From a bacterium (GTDB lineage Bacteria; Desulfobacterota; Binatia; DP-6), in NCBI GenBank assembly GCA_026129405.1, contig JAHCID010000002.1, positions 620,001 to 684,000 of the forward strand: a stretch of 64,000 nucleotides of DNA, given 5' to 3'. Each line of letters opens with the position of its first letter. Within the stretch, counting starts at the first letter, position 1. Below the pieces are notes generated by a model, which saw nothing but the letters and a program-made list of their open reading frames with translations, ran no database searches and was not told where the DNA came from. A program made the translations under genes and the position numbers. This document shows positions 23,591 to 31,567 of this stretch, one piece after another.

Positions 23591-25317
23591 TGGCGGGGTA
23601 CCTGTGGTCCAAGAGTACAGGCACGCACGCGGACGTGCTCGTCGCTGCTGGCCTGGCACAAGTGCTCGCCTCGATCGGGCGAGGCGGTCAGCCTCGCGAG
23701 GTCGCACTCAAGGACGAAGGATCGCGCTATCGCATTGATGTTACGCCCGACCTCGAGTCAGATGCTATCGATTGCTGGGACGGTGATCCCTTCTACCCGT
23801 ACATCCGCGGCGTGCTGAAGGGAGACTCTGGTGTCCCCGCTGGGGCGATCGACTACGCAGGCGAATCCAAGAAGCTCGATGCGGCGCGCAAACGCACGGG
23901 GGGCAGGGCCAAGCGGAAGCGGCCGACAGTCGCGACGGTCGAAGACACCACGCTTAGCGCGGTTACCGAGGAGCCGCACGCCGAAATCGCACTGCTGCGA
24001 ATGCTCAACGGAATGCGCAAGGGGTTCTTCGGTGACCTCCACATGCACAAGGCGCTACGCGCCAACCCTCCACGGGAGGCGCTGCGCGCGCGCCTGGCCG
24101 CTTTGCGAAAGGGCGCGACGCGTTCGGCCGATGAGCCTGCTGGGCCCCAGATCAAGCTGACGGCAAGCCAGTGGTTCACACCACTGACCGGCAAAGGTAT
24201 CTGCCGCGTCAAGGCGAACGGCGTTGCGTTGGTTCAGTTCCCATCTGCCCGGCTCGACTGGTTCGAGTCATGGATGCGGTTCGTCGGCATGTACCATTGC
24301 CTGACTGGCCACGTGGTCAGCGACGACATCGTGCTCTGCGCGATCGCGCCAGGTGCAGCGGGAGGGATCCCCTTCCATACTCTCGGCACGTCCGTGCGAG
24401 GGAACCTGCGCGATCGGCGAGTAGGCGGTGGCAACCTCGAAGTGCGGGTCATCCTCGAAACGACCCGAGCACTTGTACGCCACAGCGCCGAGTACGCGGA
24501 GGGACCAAACCCGTTCCGGTTCGGTCGGCGAAGGCCCTCCGACGTGATCTCGGGGCTCCACGTGACCACGTACAAAAAGATGGGTACGGCCTCGGCGGTG
24601 ATGAACGTCGCCTTCCTGGGCCTACCGGGCTGGATGGCGATTGAGACGCGAGCGGACGCGGTCGCCTGCGACGACGTGATCGAAGATATCGATATCTTCC
24701 AGCGGCAGCTCGTGAACGACAAGGGGAAAGTGATCGACGCCGACACGCTGCGCGCTCTCCGTGAGATGCTGGCGACTGGCACGCTCGAGGCGACGCTCAC
24801 TTTCCTGGCACGGATGGCTGTTGCGGTAACGGCGCGCCTCACGGCGGGGGCGTACGCGCAGTTTCTTTCGACCGCCACGGTCCGGAGGATACTCATGGCA
24901 CAGGACGAGCTCGTGAAGCGCATCATCGACGACGCGGGGTTCCAGGCGGTCGCGACCGCGATGCGTCGCGCCACCATTCATGCGATGCTCGACGAGGACT
25001 CAGCGCTCGAGCCGTTCTACGGCCTGGCCCAGACCTGGAAGCAGCACGCCTCGGACAAGCCGGTTCTCGCAAGCCTGCTCGGCGAATTTGTGCAGCGGTT
25101 CAACACCGCCGTCGCGCGCAAGGTCGAGGACTCTCGAAAGAAGGGGGGCGAGCGCCCGCGCATCAAGCTCGTCACCGAGGACGAGCTTGCGAGTGTGCTC
25201 CAGCTCATGGAGGAGCCAGGCTCGTCCAGTTCCCTCGTGGCGCACTTGCTTCTCGGATTCGGCTACGCGCAGACCAAGAGAGACGATAGCAGCCCGCTGG
25301 CTGGGAAGGGGGAATGA
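23590..25317 (+). CDS. Putative Cas8-like large subunit of Cascade
   Basis: The 575-residue protein sits where the large subunit normally lies, between cas3 and cas7, with ATG overlapping the cas3 stop. Features seen: N-terminal GYLWSKSTGTHADVLVAAGLAQVL, a Lys/Arg-rich stretch near residues 95-115, LPGWMAIETRADAV, and a helical C-terminus (EPFYGLAQTWKQHAS, LLGEFVQRFNTAVARKVED). I see no zinc-finger cysteine pair as in many Cas8b/Cst1 proteins and no HD or palm motif. Position, size and helical C-terminus point to Cas8, which would recognise the PAM and recruit Cas3, but I do not recognise the subfamily by sequence. The stop at 25317 is one base before the cas7 ATG. Confidence 0.6.
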   Translation: MAGYLWSKSTGTHADVLVAAGLAQVLASIGRGGQPREVALKDEGSRYRIDVTPDLESDAIDCWDGDPFYPYIRGVLKGDSGVPAGAIDYAGESKKLDAARKRTGGRAKRKRPTVATVEDTTLSAVTEEPHAEIALLRMLNGMRKGFFGDLHMHKALRANPPREALRARLAALRKGATRSADEPAGPQIKLTASQWFTPLTGKGICRVKANGVALVQFPSARLDWFESWMRFVGMYHCLTGHVVSDDIVLCAIAPGAAGGIPFHTLGTSVRGNLRDRRVGGGNLEVRVILETTRALVRHSAEYAEGPNPFRFGRRRPSDVISGLHVTTYKKMGTASAVMNVAFLGLPGWMAIETRADAVACDDVIEDIDIFQRQLVNDKGKVIDADTLRALREMLATGTLEATLTFLARMAVAVTARLTAGAYAQFLSTATVRRILMAQDELVKRIIDDAGFQAVATAMRRATIHAMLDEDSALEPFYGLAQTWKQHASDKPVLASLLGEFVQRFNTAVARKVEDSRKKGGERPRIKLVTEDELASVLQLMEEPGSSSSLVAHLLLGFGYAQTKRDDSSPLAGKGE

Positions 25318-25318
25318 G

Positions 25319-26326
25319 ATGGTGCGTTCGGTCAGCATCAGTGGCGTTCTCACACTTGACCTCCACTCGCTCAGCAACGAGGGCACGGAGGGCAACCGGC
25401 AGCTCACTCGACAGGTACAGGTCGCCCTCGAAGACGGGTCGTTCCACACAGTGAACGCTATCAGCGGCGACATGCTCAAGCATGCGCAGTGTGAGTACTT
25501 CCGAGAGGTCGCGGACGAGGCGAATCTGCCACTATGCCACCCGGCGCGTCGCAGCGATGCGAACCGTATCAATGCCGATGAGAGCTTCCGCGATTGGCTC
25601 GTCGAGAAGACCGGAAAGAAGGCACGTGAGCTCGAGCAGAAGTGGTCCATTTCGTCGAAGGGAAACGGCAAATTTGCTCGACCGGCCAGTGAGGTTCTCG
25701 GGGAAATCATGAAGCGCTGTGCACTCACCGATGTCGAGGGCACACTGCTCGTCCAGTACGGTTACTCCGTCCCACGCAAGTCGTGCGTGGAGTTCGGCTG
25801 GGTCGTCGGCAGGCCAGGGCACACTCGGACCGACTCGTACGTGCACGTCAAGTACGATCCGGAGTTCAGGGGCGCGAGCGCAGGAGAGGAGTCTGGGCTC
25901 GGTCAGGCGCTCTTCTATCGCCCAGCGAGCAGTGGGCAGTACGCCGCAGTCGTTCACCTTGAGCTCGATCGCGTTGGTCGCAACGACGTTACGTTCGAAT
26001 ACGCTGTAGCAGAGGATGACCGACGCCAGCGCATCAAGGCTCTGCTCCAGAGCGTTACGTACACGTTTGTACGGCCACGGGGGGCCCACCGGAACACGCA
26101 GCTGCCGCACGTGCTCGGCTTCCAGGGAATCATCGCGACGAGCAGTGGAGCGCCACCGGCACCGTCGGCGAGCGCGTTGGTAGACTCGTACCGGGAGCGT
26201 GTCGAGGCAACGACCAAAGAGCTCAACACGTTGGGTCGGAATGAGGTCGTGAAGTCGAAGCGATTCGATACGATGGATGCCTTCGTGAGCGAGATGCATC
26301 GAATCACAGCCAGTCTCGGAGCCTGA
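25319..26326 (+). CDS. cas7: Cas7, Cst2/DevR family backbone subunit
   Basis: The 335-residue RAMP protein has an N-terminus reading SVSISGVLTLDLHSLSNEGTEGN, then TRQVQV, then VNAISGDMLKHAQCEYF. This is the hallmark of the Cst2/DevR Cas7 family (type I-B/I-A and the Myxococcus dev locus). Later QYGYSVPRKSCVEFGWVVG and HVLGFQGIIATS fit the same family. Multiple copies would coat the crRNA to form the Cascade backbone. ATG 25319 lies one base after the cas8-like stop, and cas5 starts one base after its own stop, so stoichiometry is probably set by translational coupling. Confidence 0.9.
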   Translation: MVRSVSISGVLTLDLHSLSNEGTEGNRQLTRQVQVALEDGSFHTVNAISGDMLKHAQCEYFREVADEANLPLCHPARRSDANRINADESFRDWLVEKTGKKARELEQKWSISSKGNGKFARPASEVLGEIMKRCALTDVEGTLLVQYGYSVPRKSCVEFGWVVGRPGHTRTDSYVHVKYDPEFRGASAGEESGLGQALFYRPASSGQYAAVVHLELDRVGRNDVTFEYAVAEDDRRQRIKALLQSVTYTFVRPRGAHRNTQLPHVLGFQGIIATSSGAPPAPSASALVDSYRERVEATTKELNTLGRNEVVKSKRFDTMDAFVSEMHRITASLGA

Positions 26327-26327
26327 C

Positions 26328-27089
26328 GTGGGCTTGTCGGCTCCAGATCGATGGTGGGTTGGCCGCCTGGAACCAGCGGCGCTCTTCTCGCTCCGGTCGA
26401 GCGCCTCCACGAGCGCGGGAGGCAAGACGATGCTGGTGCCAACCCCGTACGCTGTGAAGTGCGCGCTGATCGATGCCGCCTATCGTACCGAAGGTGAGAG
26501 CGCCGGTCGCGGATTGTTCGCTCTGCTCAAGGAGGCGGCGACGGCGATACTCCCGCCCCCGTTCTTGGCGGTCACGAACACGTTCATGAGAGCGCAGCGC
26601 CGCGTTCGGGAGTATGGAGCAGACGACGATGCGGCAGCGGACGACGAGGTACCCCCGGAAGGTGGCCCATTCGGTTCAACGCTAATCTACCGCGAGGTGT
26701 GCAGCTTTGGTGGCCCGTTCGAGATTGGACTCGGCTTTCGCGGCCATGCCCCGCCGGCTGTCCGCGACGTACTCTGGGCCATCAACTACCTGGGCAGGCG
26801 AGGCGGTTTCGTACAGGTGACGTCCGTCGAGCACCGAACCGAGCCGCATCCGATTTCCGTTATCGTCGACCCGAAAGGATGGAAGCCAAGCGTGCTGGTA
26901 GCAGGCGACCTGGTGGCGCCACTTGACGACCTCGGCCCTGGGGCGACCGTCGACCGGATAGCCCCGTTTTCGGAAGAGCAAGCCCGCTGGAACCGAGATC
27001 GTATTGTTCACTTCCGCGTTCTACCGCTCAGGCACGAGCGATCGTCTCATCACTTCTCACTCTACCGGCGCGTCGGCGATAAGACATAG
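26328..27089 (+). CDS. cas5: Putative Cas5 subunit
   Basis: The 253-residue protein starts with GTG one base after cas7. The N-terminal portion LFSLRSSASTSAGGKTMLVPTPYAVKCALIDAA has the pattern of Cas5 RAMP proteins, in which the first strand is followed by a Pro-rich turn and a helix. A glycine-rich segment (LGRRGGFVQVTSVEHR) follows about residue 165. Position directly after cas7 in a five-gene effector operon supports Cas5, which would cap the crRNA 5' handle. Similarity is weaker than for its neighbours. An acidic low-complexity stretch lies at about residues 98-112. It is the last gene of the interference module; beyond it lie about 215 bases of noncoding DNA, then the IS. Confidence 0.6.
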   Translation: MGLSAPDRWWVGRLEPAALFSLRSSASTSAGGKTMLVPTPYAVKCALIDAAYRTEGESAGRGLFALLKEAATAILPPPFLAVTNTFMRAQRRVREYGADDDAAADDEVPPEGGPFGSTLIYREVCSFGGPFEIGLGFRGHAPPAVRDVLWAINYLGRRGGFVQVTSVEHRTEPHPISVIVDPKGWKPSVLVAGDLVAPLDDLGPGATVDRIAPFSEEQARWNRDRIVHFRVLPLRHERSSHHFSLYRRVGDKT

Positions 27090-27301
27090 CCGAGCACTGC
27101 GAGCCCACCGCCGAACTCACTCAGTTGCCGCTGACGGCCGACAGGCGGTCGCAATAAGATCCCCTCGGTTCCGTACACACGTAGCGGCCTCGACTCTGAG
27201 CCTGAGGGATGACGCCTGATGGCGACGACGACCGACCGTCGGACGATAAAACCGAGGAAACGCGGGTCGCCGGGTGGTGTTCGACCGTTCGACCCGAGCG
27301 A

Positions 27302-28381
27302 CTAGTGCACCGCCGTCGACATGCGCTCAAGCATGCGGCGGTAGGAGCGGATGATGGCCTGGGCCGGTTTCGTCCAGACGAACGGCGTCGGGTTCTTTTT
27401 CCACCCGTGCAGGAACGCGGTGAGGTGGGCGCGCAGCGCCTTCTTCGAGGGACAATTGCTCTGGCTCAGGCATTGTTTTCCGAGAATCCCGAAGAAGCCT
27501 GCGACCTGATTGAGCCACGACGCGCGCGTCGGCGTGTAGTGGAAGTGGACGTGTGGGTTCGCGGCGAGCCAGGCGCGGATGTCCGGGGTGCTGTGCGTCG
27601 CGGAGTTGTCGAGGATGACGTGCAACTCGCGGCCGGGATACGTGCGCACCACTTGGCGCATGAAGGCGAGGAAGTCAGCGGCCGGGTGGCGATCGGTGAG
27701 CCGATGCGTCACGGCGCCCGTGGCGATCTCGAGGGCGGCGTACAGGTCGATGACCCCGTGCCGCTTGTAGTCGTGCGTATGCCGCGCGGCCCGGCCAGCG
27801 CGCAGGGGCAACGGCGGCTGCGTGCGCTCCAGCGCCTGAATCGACGTCTTCTCGTCGACACTCAGCACCACCGCGTGCTCTGGGGGATGGAGGTAGAGGC
27901 CGACGATGTCGCGCACCTTCGTCACGAACGCGGGATCGCGGCTCACCTTGTACGTGCGCACCAGGTGGGGCTTCAGCCCATTGCGGCGCAGGAGATCGGA
28001 GACGCAGCCGCTGGTGAGCCCCACCTGTCGCGCGAGCAGGCGCGTGGTCCAGCGACTGCGGCCCGCGGGCGGCGGCGACATCGCGAGTTCGACGAGGCGC
28101 TCCGCGGTCGCCGCCGGGACCGCGTGGTCCGTGCGCCCGGCCTTCGGCCGCGTCACCAGCCCGGCCACGCCATGCTCGACGAACCGCCGCCGGATCCGCG
28201 AAACCGCTTCCGCGGACACGTGGAGTCGCGCGGCGACGTCCGCCCCGCTCACGCCGTCCGCGGTCCAGAGAATCACCTGCGCCCGCCGCACTTCCTGCGC
28301 CGGTGCCGTGGCCGCTGCCACGATCGCCGTCAACGCGCGGCGCTGCTGCGCCGACACCCGCACCACCATCCCGCGTCCCAT
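27302..28381 (-). CDS. IS630-family transposase
   Basis: The 359-residue protein has an N-terminal helix-turn-helix region (GADVAARLHVSAEAVSRIRRRFVEHGVAGL) followed by a DDE domain. The catalytic acids are in VLSVDEKTSIQ, LHVILDNSATH, and probably the acidic end of YTPTRASWLNQVAGFF; in this clade the third acid position appears as Asn (WLN), where many IS630 proteins have WLNxxE, so it should be checked by alignment. The stop codon TAG is not wholly inside the element: its T and A are the duplicated target and its G is the flanking base. The frame is otherwise uninterrupted. Confidence 0.92.
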   Translation of the reverse strand: MGRGMVVRVSAQQRRALTAIVAAATAPAQEVRRAQVILWTADGVSGADVAARLHVSAEAVSRIRRRFVEHGVAGLVTRPKAGRTDHAVPAATAERLVELAMSPPPAGRSRWTTRLLARQVGLTSGCVSDLLRRNGLKPHLVRTYKVSRDPAFVTKVRDIVGLYLHPPEHAVVLSVDEKTSIQALERTQPPLPLRAGRAARHTHDYKRHGVIDLYAALEIATGAVTHRLTDRHPAADFLAFMRQVVRTYPGRELHVILDNSATHSTPDIRAWLAANPHVHFHYTPTRASWLNQVAGFFGILGKQCLSQSNCPSKKALRAHLTAFLHGWKKNPTPFVWTKPAQAIIRSYRRMLERMSTAVH

Positions 28382-28433
28382 GCCACGATGGACGGGCGCA
28401 CGTCATATTGATTCAACGTCAACGGCGGTGCAC
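27305..28433. mobile_element. IS630-family insertion sequence with TA duplication
   Basis: The element is 1129 bases long. Its terminal inverted repeats begin GTGCACCGCCGT on both ends and continue GAC after one mismatch (27305-27321 and the complement of 28417-28433). Both ends are flanked by TA (27303-27304 and 28434-28435), each within CTAG. The TA duplication and CTAG context are the known target signature of IS630. A single transposase gene fills it. Ends, duplication and gene are all intact, so the insertion looks recent. It lies just inside the 3' end of the counter-oriented toxin-antitoxin pair and does not interrupt any cas gene. Confidence 0.92.
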
Positions 28434-28783
28434 TAGTATCGAACGTTCGGCCGAGCCTTCGCACCCCGCCCTTGAGCCAGCGCTGCTCTCGCCCCGAGCC
28501 CGTCTCTCACAAGCCCGATCCTCAGCCGACACCCCAGTGCCGCCGATGCCTTCGCCAGTGTCGCCAGCGTCACGCTCGTGTCGGCAGGGTCCAGCAGCCG
28601 ATCCACGACGGTCCGGCTCGTCCGCATCCGGCTCGCGAGGGCAGACTTCGTCATCCGAAGCCCGCGCATCCGTTTGTCGACGGCCAGCGCCAGCTCCTTC
28701 TTCTGTGCTCGAAGGTTCACTTCCTCGAGGTCGCCGGTCTGCTCGAGCAGCGAGTCCAAGGTCGATCCAATACGAGTCGTCAT
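28433..28783 (-). CDS. higA: XRE-type antitoxin (HigA-like)
   Basis: The 116-residue protein has a helix-turn-helix of Cro/C1 type (TKSALASRMRTSRTVVDRLLDP, then SVTLATLAKASAALG). This is the C-terminal HTH arrangement of HigA antitoxins that follow DUF891/Gp49 toxins. ATG 28783 overlaps the toxin stop by four bases (ATGA), the usual toxin-first order. It would neutralise the toxin and repress its own promoter. The final codons read NVRY and then TAG; this stop includes the TA where the IS630 element inserted, and both the ancestral and the interrupted sequence restore TAG. The antitoxin is therefore probably full length despite the insertion. Confidence 0.85.
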   Translation of the reverse strand: MTTRIGSTLDSLLEQTGDLEEVNLRAQKKELALAVDKRMRGLRMTKSALASRMRTSRTVVDRLLDPADTSVTLATLAKASAALGCRLRIGLVRDGLGARAALAQGRGAKARPNVRY

Positions 28784-29133
28784 TCCGAACGCTCCACTTC
28801 GTGCTGGCGCCTACGGGCCAACGCGAGATCACCCGCCGGGACCGCCACCGTCTTCTTCTTGAACCCGTGCAGAAGCACCATCGTGTCCTGCCGCACGCAG
28901 AACAGGACGCGATAGATGTCGCCGCGAAGGCTCGACCTGACCTCGTAGAGACCTCGTCCGAAAGTACCGACCAACGGCCGCCCGACGGGCCATCGCCACT
29001 GCGCACGTCTGATGTCCGCGCCGATCTCTTGGCGCTCGTCGGAGGAGAGGTCCAGCAGCCATCTGCGCACGGGTTCGTGACCGCTCGGCATGCGATAGAA
29101 GCGACATTCCAGCTTCGGGAGCAGCCCGGCCAT
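28780..29133 (-). CDS. higB: Gp49/DUF891-type toxin (HigB-like)
   Basis: The 117-residue RelE-superfamily protein reads RFYRMPSGHEPVRRWLLDLS near the start, then GRPLVGTFGRGLYEVRSSLRGDIYRVLFCVRQDTMVLLHGFKKKT, the standard core of phage-derived Gp49-like/HigB toxins. Members cleave mRNA at the ribosome. Start ATG 29133 is preceded by GGGAG five bases upstream; GTG 29139 is an alternative. It is coupled to the downstream antitoxin by ATGA. The pair lies on the minus strand between the interference and adaptation parts of the CRISPR-Cas locus, opposite to all cas genes. Confidence 0.85.
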   Translation of the reverse strand: MAGLLPKLECRFYRMPSGHEPVRRWLLDLSSDERQEIGADIRRAQWRWPVGRPLVGTFGRGLYEVRSSLRGDIYRVLFCVRQDTMVLLHGFKKKTVAVPAGDLALARRRQHEVERSE

Positions 29134-29201
29134 GGGCACTCCCTACCGCTCGACCTTGTGCACCGTTTTCGGTGCACCCGCAACCGTCGGGGCATCCCGC
29201 A

Positions 29202-29890
29202 TCACCCCTCCCCCATCACCCGCAGCACCGCCCCGACGTTCACCCACCGCCGATACCGCACCACCCGCGCCGCCGCCGGCAGGTCGTCCTCGCCGCAGTT
29301 CCTTTCCTCGGCCACGCACAGCACCAGGTTCGGGATCCCCGCCGCCCGCAGGCGGGTGAGCTTCCGCGTGACGTACGCCGGCGACCAGAACCCGAGGATA
29401 TCCACCAGCCATCGCCGCCCGTCGTAGCGGTGCTTGAGCGCGAAGTCCGGAAAGACGGCGAGCGATGCGCCGGCGGGTACCGCCTCGGGCTCGCGCACGA
29501 CGTCCCATTCCGGTGCCGCCCGCGCCATGTCGCGCGCGAAGCGCTCCTCGACGCGGCTATCGAAGCGCCGCGGCTCGTTGCTCGGGAAGATGGGGTCACC
29601 AGATGCGAGGTGAAGCCGTACCGGGCTGGCCGCCGAGCAGGCACTCGGCCTCGAGATGGAACCGGGGGCACCACGCGAGCGCCGGCAGGAGCGCCGCCAG
29701 CGCGCGCCCATAGAGCAGCGTGCGCCGGAAGAACGCGTACGGTCGGCATCGTCCAGTCTGTCGGACGGGGCACGAAGGAGCGCGTCGTGTCGGCGCAAGG
29801 GATGCGGTGGCTGGCCAGCCAGGTCCGAAGCTCCACCAAGCGAAAGGCCGGGGTCCGATGGGCGCCGACCCGGGTATCCCAGACAACGCT
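29202..29890 (-). pseudogene. Remnant of a DUF790 (Bax1-like) nuclease
   Basis: Read on the minus strand, one frame gives PYAFFRRTLLYGRALAALLP and FHLEAECLLGGQP, then a shift near 29620 leads to another frame with HLASGDPIFPSNEPRRFDSRVEERFA, EWDVVREPEAVPAG, VFPDFALKHRYDGRRWLVDI and PNLVLCVAEERNCGEDDLP. This is the C-terminal nuclease half of DUF790/COG3372, the Bax1-type partner of XPB-like helicases. The catalytic pattern (FPDFAL, then a Leu-Val-Asp-Ile strand) is kept. The N-terminal half of the family and its helicase partner are absent. The gene looks truncated and frameshifted, although a single base error could explain the shift. It lies 68 bases upstream of the toxin gene. Confidence 0.6.
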
Positions 29891-30149
29891 TGGGCGCCCG
29901 TGCACGTCGAAGCCGGACGGCGGGTTCAGGAGCAGAAATCGTGCCGCGGTCGTAAACAAGGCGCACGAGCGCCCGGTCGCAATCCATGGGCCAGCTTGGC
30001 GGCTGCATGTGGGGGGCCGAGCCCGAGCAGCTGCAACACGTGCATCGTCACGCTTCACGCGCGTGTCGCATCTGCCACAGCACCCGAAGCCGAAAGTCTT
30101 CCACCTCGGCCGATCGCATCATGCTATTATCCCATCAGCGGACACATCC
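29891..30149. other. Degraded stretch upstream of cas1
   Basis: This stretch separates the DUF790 remnant from cas1. On the minus strand an open frame reads FLLLNPPSGFDVHGRPSVVW and then TPAFRLVELRTWLASHRIP, which looks like real protein but which I do not recognise; it runs out of frame into the DUF790 remnant. On the plus strand a TATTAT hexamer at 30125-30130 lies 19 bases before the cas1 ATG and could be a -10 element, without a convincing -35. No other structure is seen. Confidence 0.35.
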
Positions 30150-31307
30150 ATGGACAGCGTCGTCGTCAGCAAGCCCGGTGTCTTTCTCGGCAAGACCAGC
30201 GAGCGCCTTGTCGTCCGCGGCCCCAAACCGCGGCTGGAGCTCGTCGACGGCGGGCCACAGCTCCTTCTGCCTTTCGAGATACCCCCTCCGCAGAGACTCA
30301 CGGTCCTTACCTCCGCCGGCGAGCGAACCGAGCCGGCACGCTTGCGCGGCGCCACTCCAAAGCCACGCACGCAGCCAGAGCAGGTCGAGCTACCCCTGTT
30401 CCGCGTGAGCGAGATCATCGTTACGGGTGCGGGTGTCACGCTCTCCACAGACCTCATCCAGGCCTGCTGCGAGCGTGGCATTCGACTCGCGTTTCTCAGC
30501 TCGGCCGGCCGACCGATCGCCATGGTGTCGTCGCCCATGCTGACGGCCACGGTCATCACGCGCCGGGCGCAGATGGCCGCCTACACGGACGACCGTGGCC
30601 TCACGGTGGCGCAGGCCGTCGTGCGCGGAAAGCTCGGCAACCAGGCGGCGCTGCTGAAGTACTTCGGAAAATATCAGAAGGGCACCAACCCGGATGCGTT
30701 CGCTCGCCTTTCGGCGGCGGTGAAGGGTATCGAGAAGCTCCGGCGTGAGGTTGACGGCGTGGAGGGCGCATCCATCGACGACGCACGCCCTAGCCTGCTC
30801 GCGCTCGAAGGCTCAGCGGGACGACACTACTGGGCGGGGATCCGAGCCCTGCTCGAAGCAAAGACCCCTTTCGCAGTGCGCGAGCACCGCGGCGCGACGG
30901 ACCCGGTGAACGCCGCGCTGAACTACGGCTACGGCATCCTCTACACGCAGGTGTGGGGCGCGATCATGAACGCCGGCCTCGAGCCGTTCGCCGGCTTCCT
31001 GCACGTCGACCGTCCCGGCAAGCCGTCGCTCGTGCTCGACCTGATCGAGGAGTTTCGGCAGCCCATCGTCGACCGTGCCGTCGTGTCGCTCGTGACAAAG
31101 GGGACGTCACTCGAGATGCGCGGCGGTCTCCTGACCGACGATGGCCGGCACGCGGTGGCAGCTTCGGTCATTGAGCGACTCGAGGGCGAAGTCGGGTTCC
31201 GGGGGCGCCGCCATCGGATCAAGTCGGTGATTCAGATCCAGGCGCGCAACCTGGCGACGAGCCTAAGAGATCGCACTGCCTACCGGGCCTTCGCCTTCAA
31301 GTGGTGA
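30150..31307 (+). CDS. cas1: CRISPR integrase Cas1
   Basis: The 385-residue Cas1 has a beta N-terminal domain (VVSKPGVFLGKTSERLVVRG) and a helical catalytic domain. The metal triad is visible: Glu in LLALEGSAGRHYW, His in GFLHVDRPGKPSLVLDLIEEFRQ, and an acid in the same segment. The N-terminal domain carries an internal stretch (residues about 45-85) rich in Pro and Arg. It integrates spacers together with Cas2. ATG 30150 was chosen because it gives the conserved N-terminus; the open frame extends far upstream without family similarity. The stop overlaps a GTG just before cas2. Confidence 0.95.
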   Translation: MDSVVVSKPGVFLGKTSERLVVRGPKPRLELVDGGPQLLLPFEIPPPQRLTVLTSAGERTEPARLRGATPKPRTQPEQVELPLFRVSEIIVTGAGVTLSTDLIQACCERGIRLAFLSSAGRPIAMVSSPMLTATVITRRAQMAAYTDDRGLTVAQAVVRGKLGNQAALLKYFGKYQKGTNPDAFARLSAAVKGIEKLRREVDGVEGASIDDARPSLLALEGSAGRHYWAGIRALLEAKTPFAVREHRGATDPVNAALNYGYGILYTQVWGAIMNAGLEPFAGFLHVDRPGKPSLVLDLIEEFRQPIVDRAVVSLVTKGTSLEMRGGLLTDDGRHAVAASVIERLEGEVGFRGRRHRIKSVIQIQARNLATSLRDRTAYRAFAFKW

Positions 31308-31309
31308 GG

Positions 31310-31567
31310 ATGGAGCAGCTTCTGACGTTCGTCGTCTACGACATCCCGGACGACCGCACCCGCATGCGGATCATGAACACGTGTCGCGACTACGGCCTGG
31401 CGCACACGCAGTACAGTGTCTTCTCGGGGCCGCTCGATGCTACCCGACGCAACGAGCTGTTCGCCCGTCTCTCCGACACGCTCGGCTCCGAGGCCGGGCA
31501 CATCATTGTCGTCCCCGTATGTGAGAAGGACGCCAAGGCGCGGCGCACGGTCCAGCGCACGGGATGA
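31310..31567 (+). CDS. cas2: CRISPR integration subunit Cas2
   Basis: The 85-residue protein has the Cas2 ferredoxin fold: LLTFVVYDIPDDRTRMRIMNTCRDYGL, then QYSVFSGPLD, and VVPVCEKDAK at the end. The conserved Asp after the first strand is present (YDIPDD). It dimerises and bridges two Cas1 dimers. ATG 31310 follows the cas1 stop by two bases; GTG 31304, overlapping that stop as GTGA, is an alternative. Its stop overlaps the region of the cas4 start. Confidence 0.93.
   Translation: MEQLLTFVVYDIPDDRTRMRIMNTCRDYGLAHTQYSVFSGPLDATRRNELFARLSDTLGSEAGHIIVVPVCEKDAKARRTVQRTG

Noticed and set aside
29172-30149. Upstream extension of cas1 by about 325 codons
   Set aside because: The added sequence is low-complexity and antisense to the DUF790 remnant; Cas1 similarity starts at 30150.
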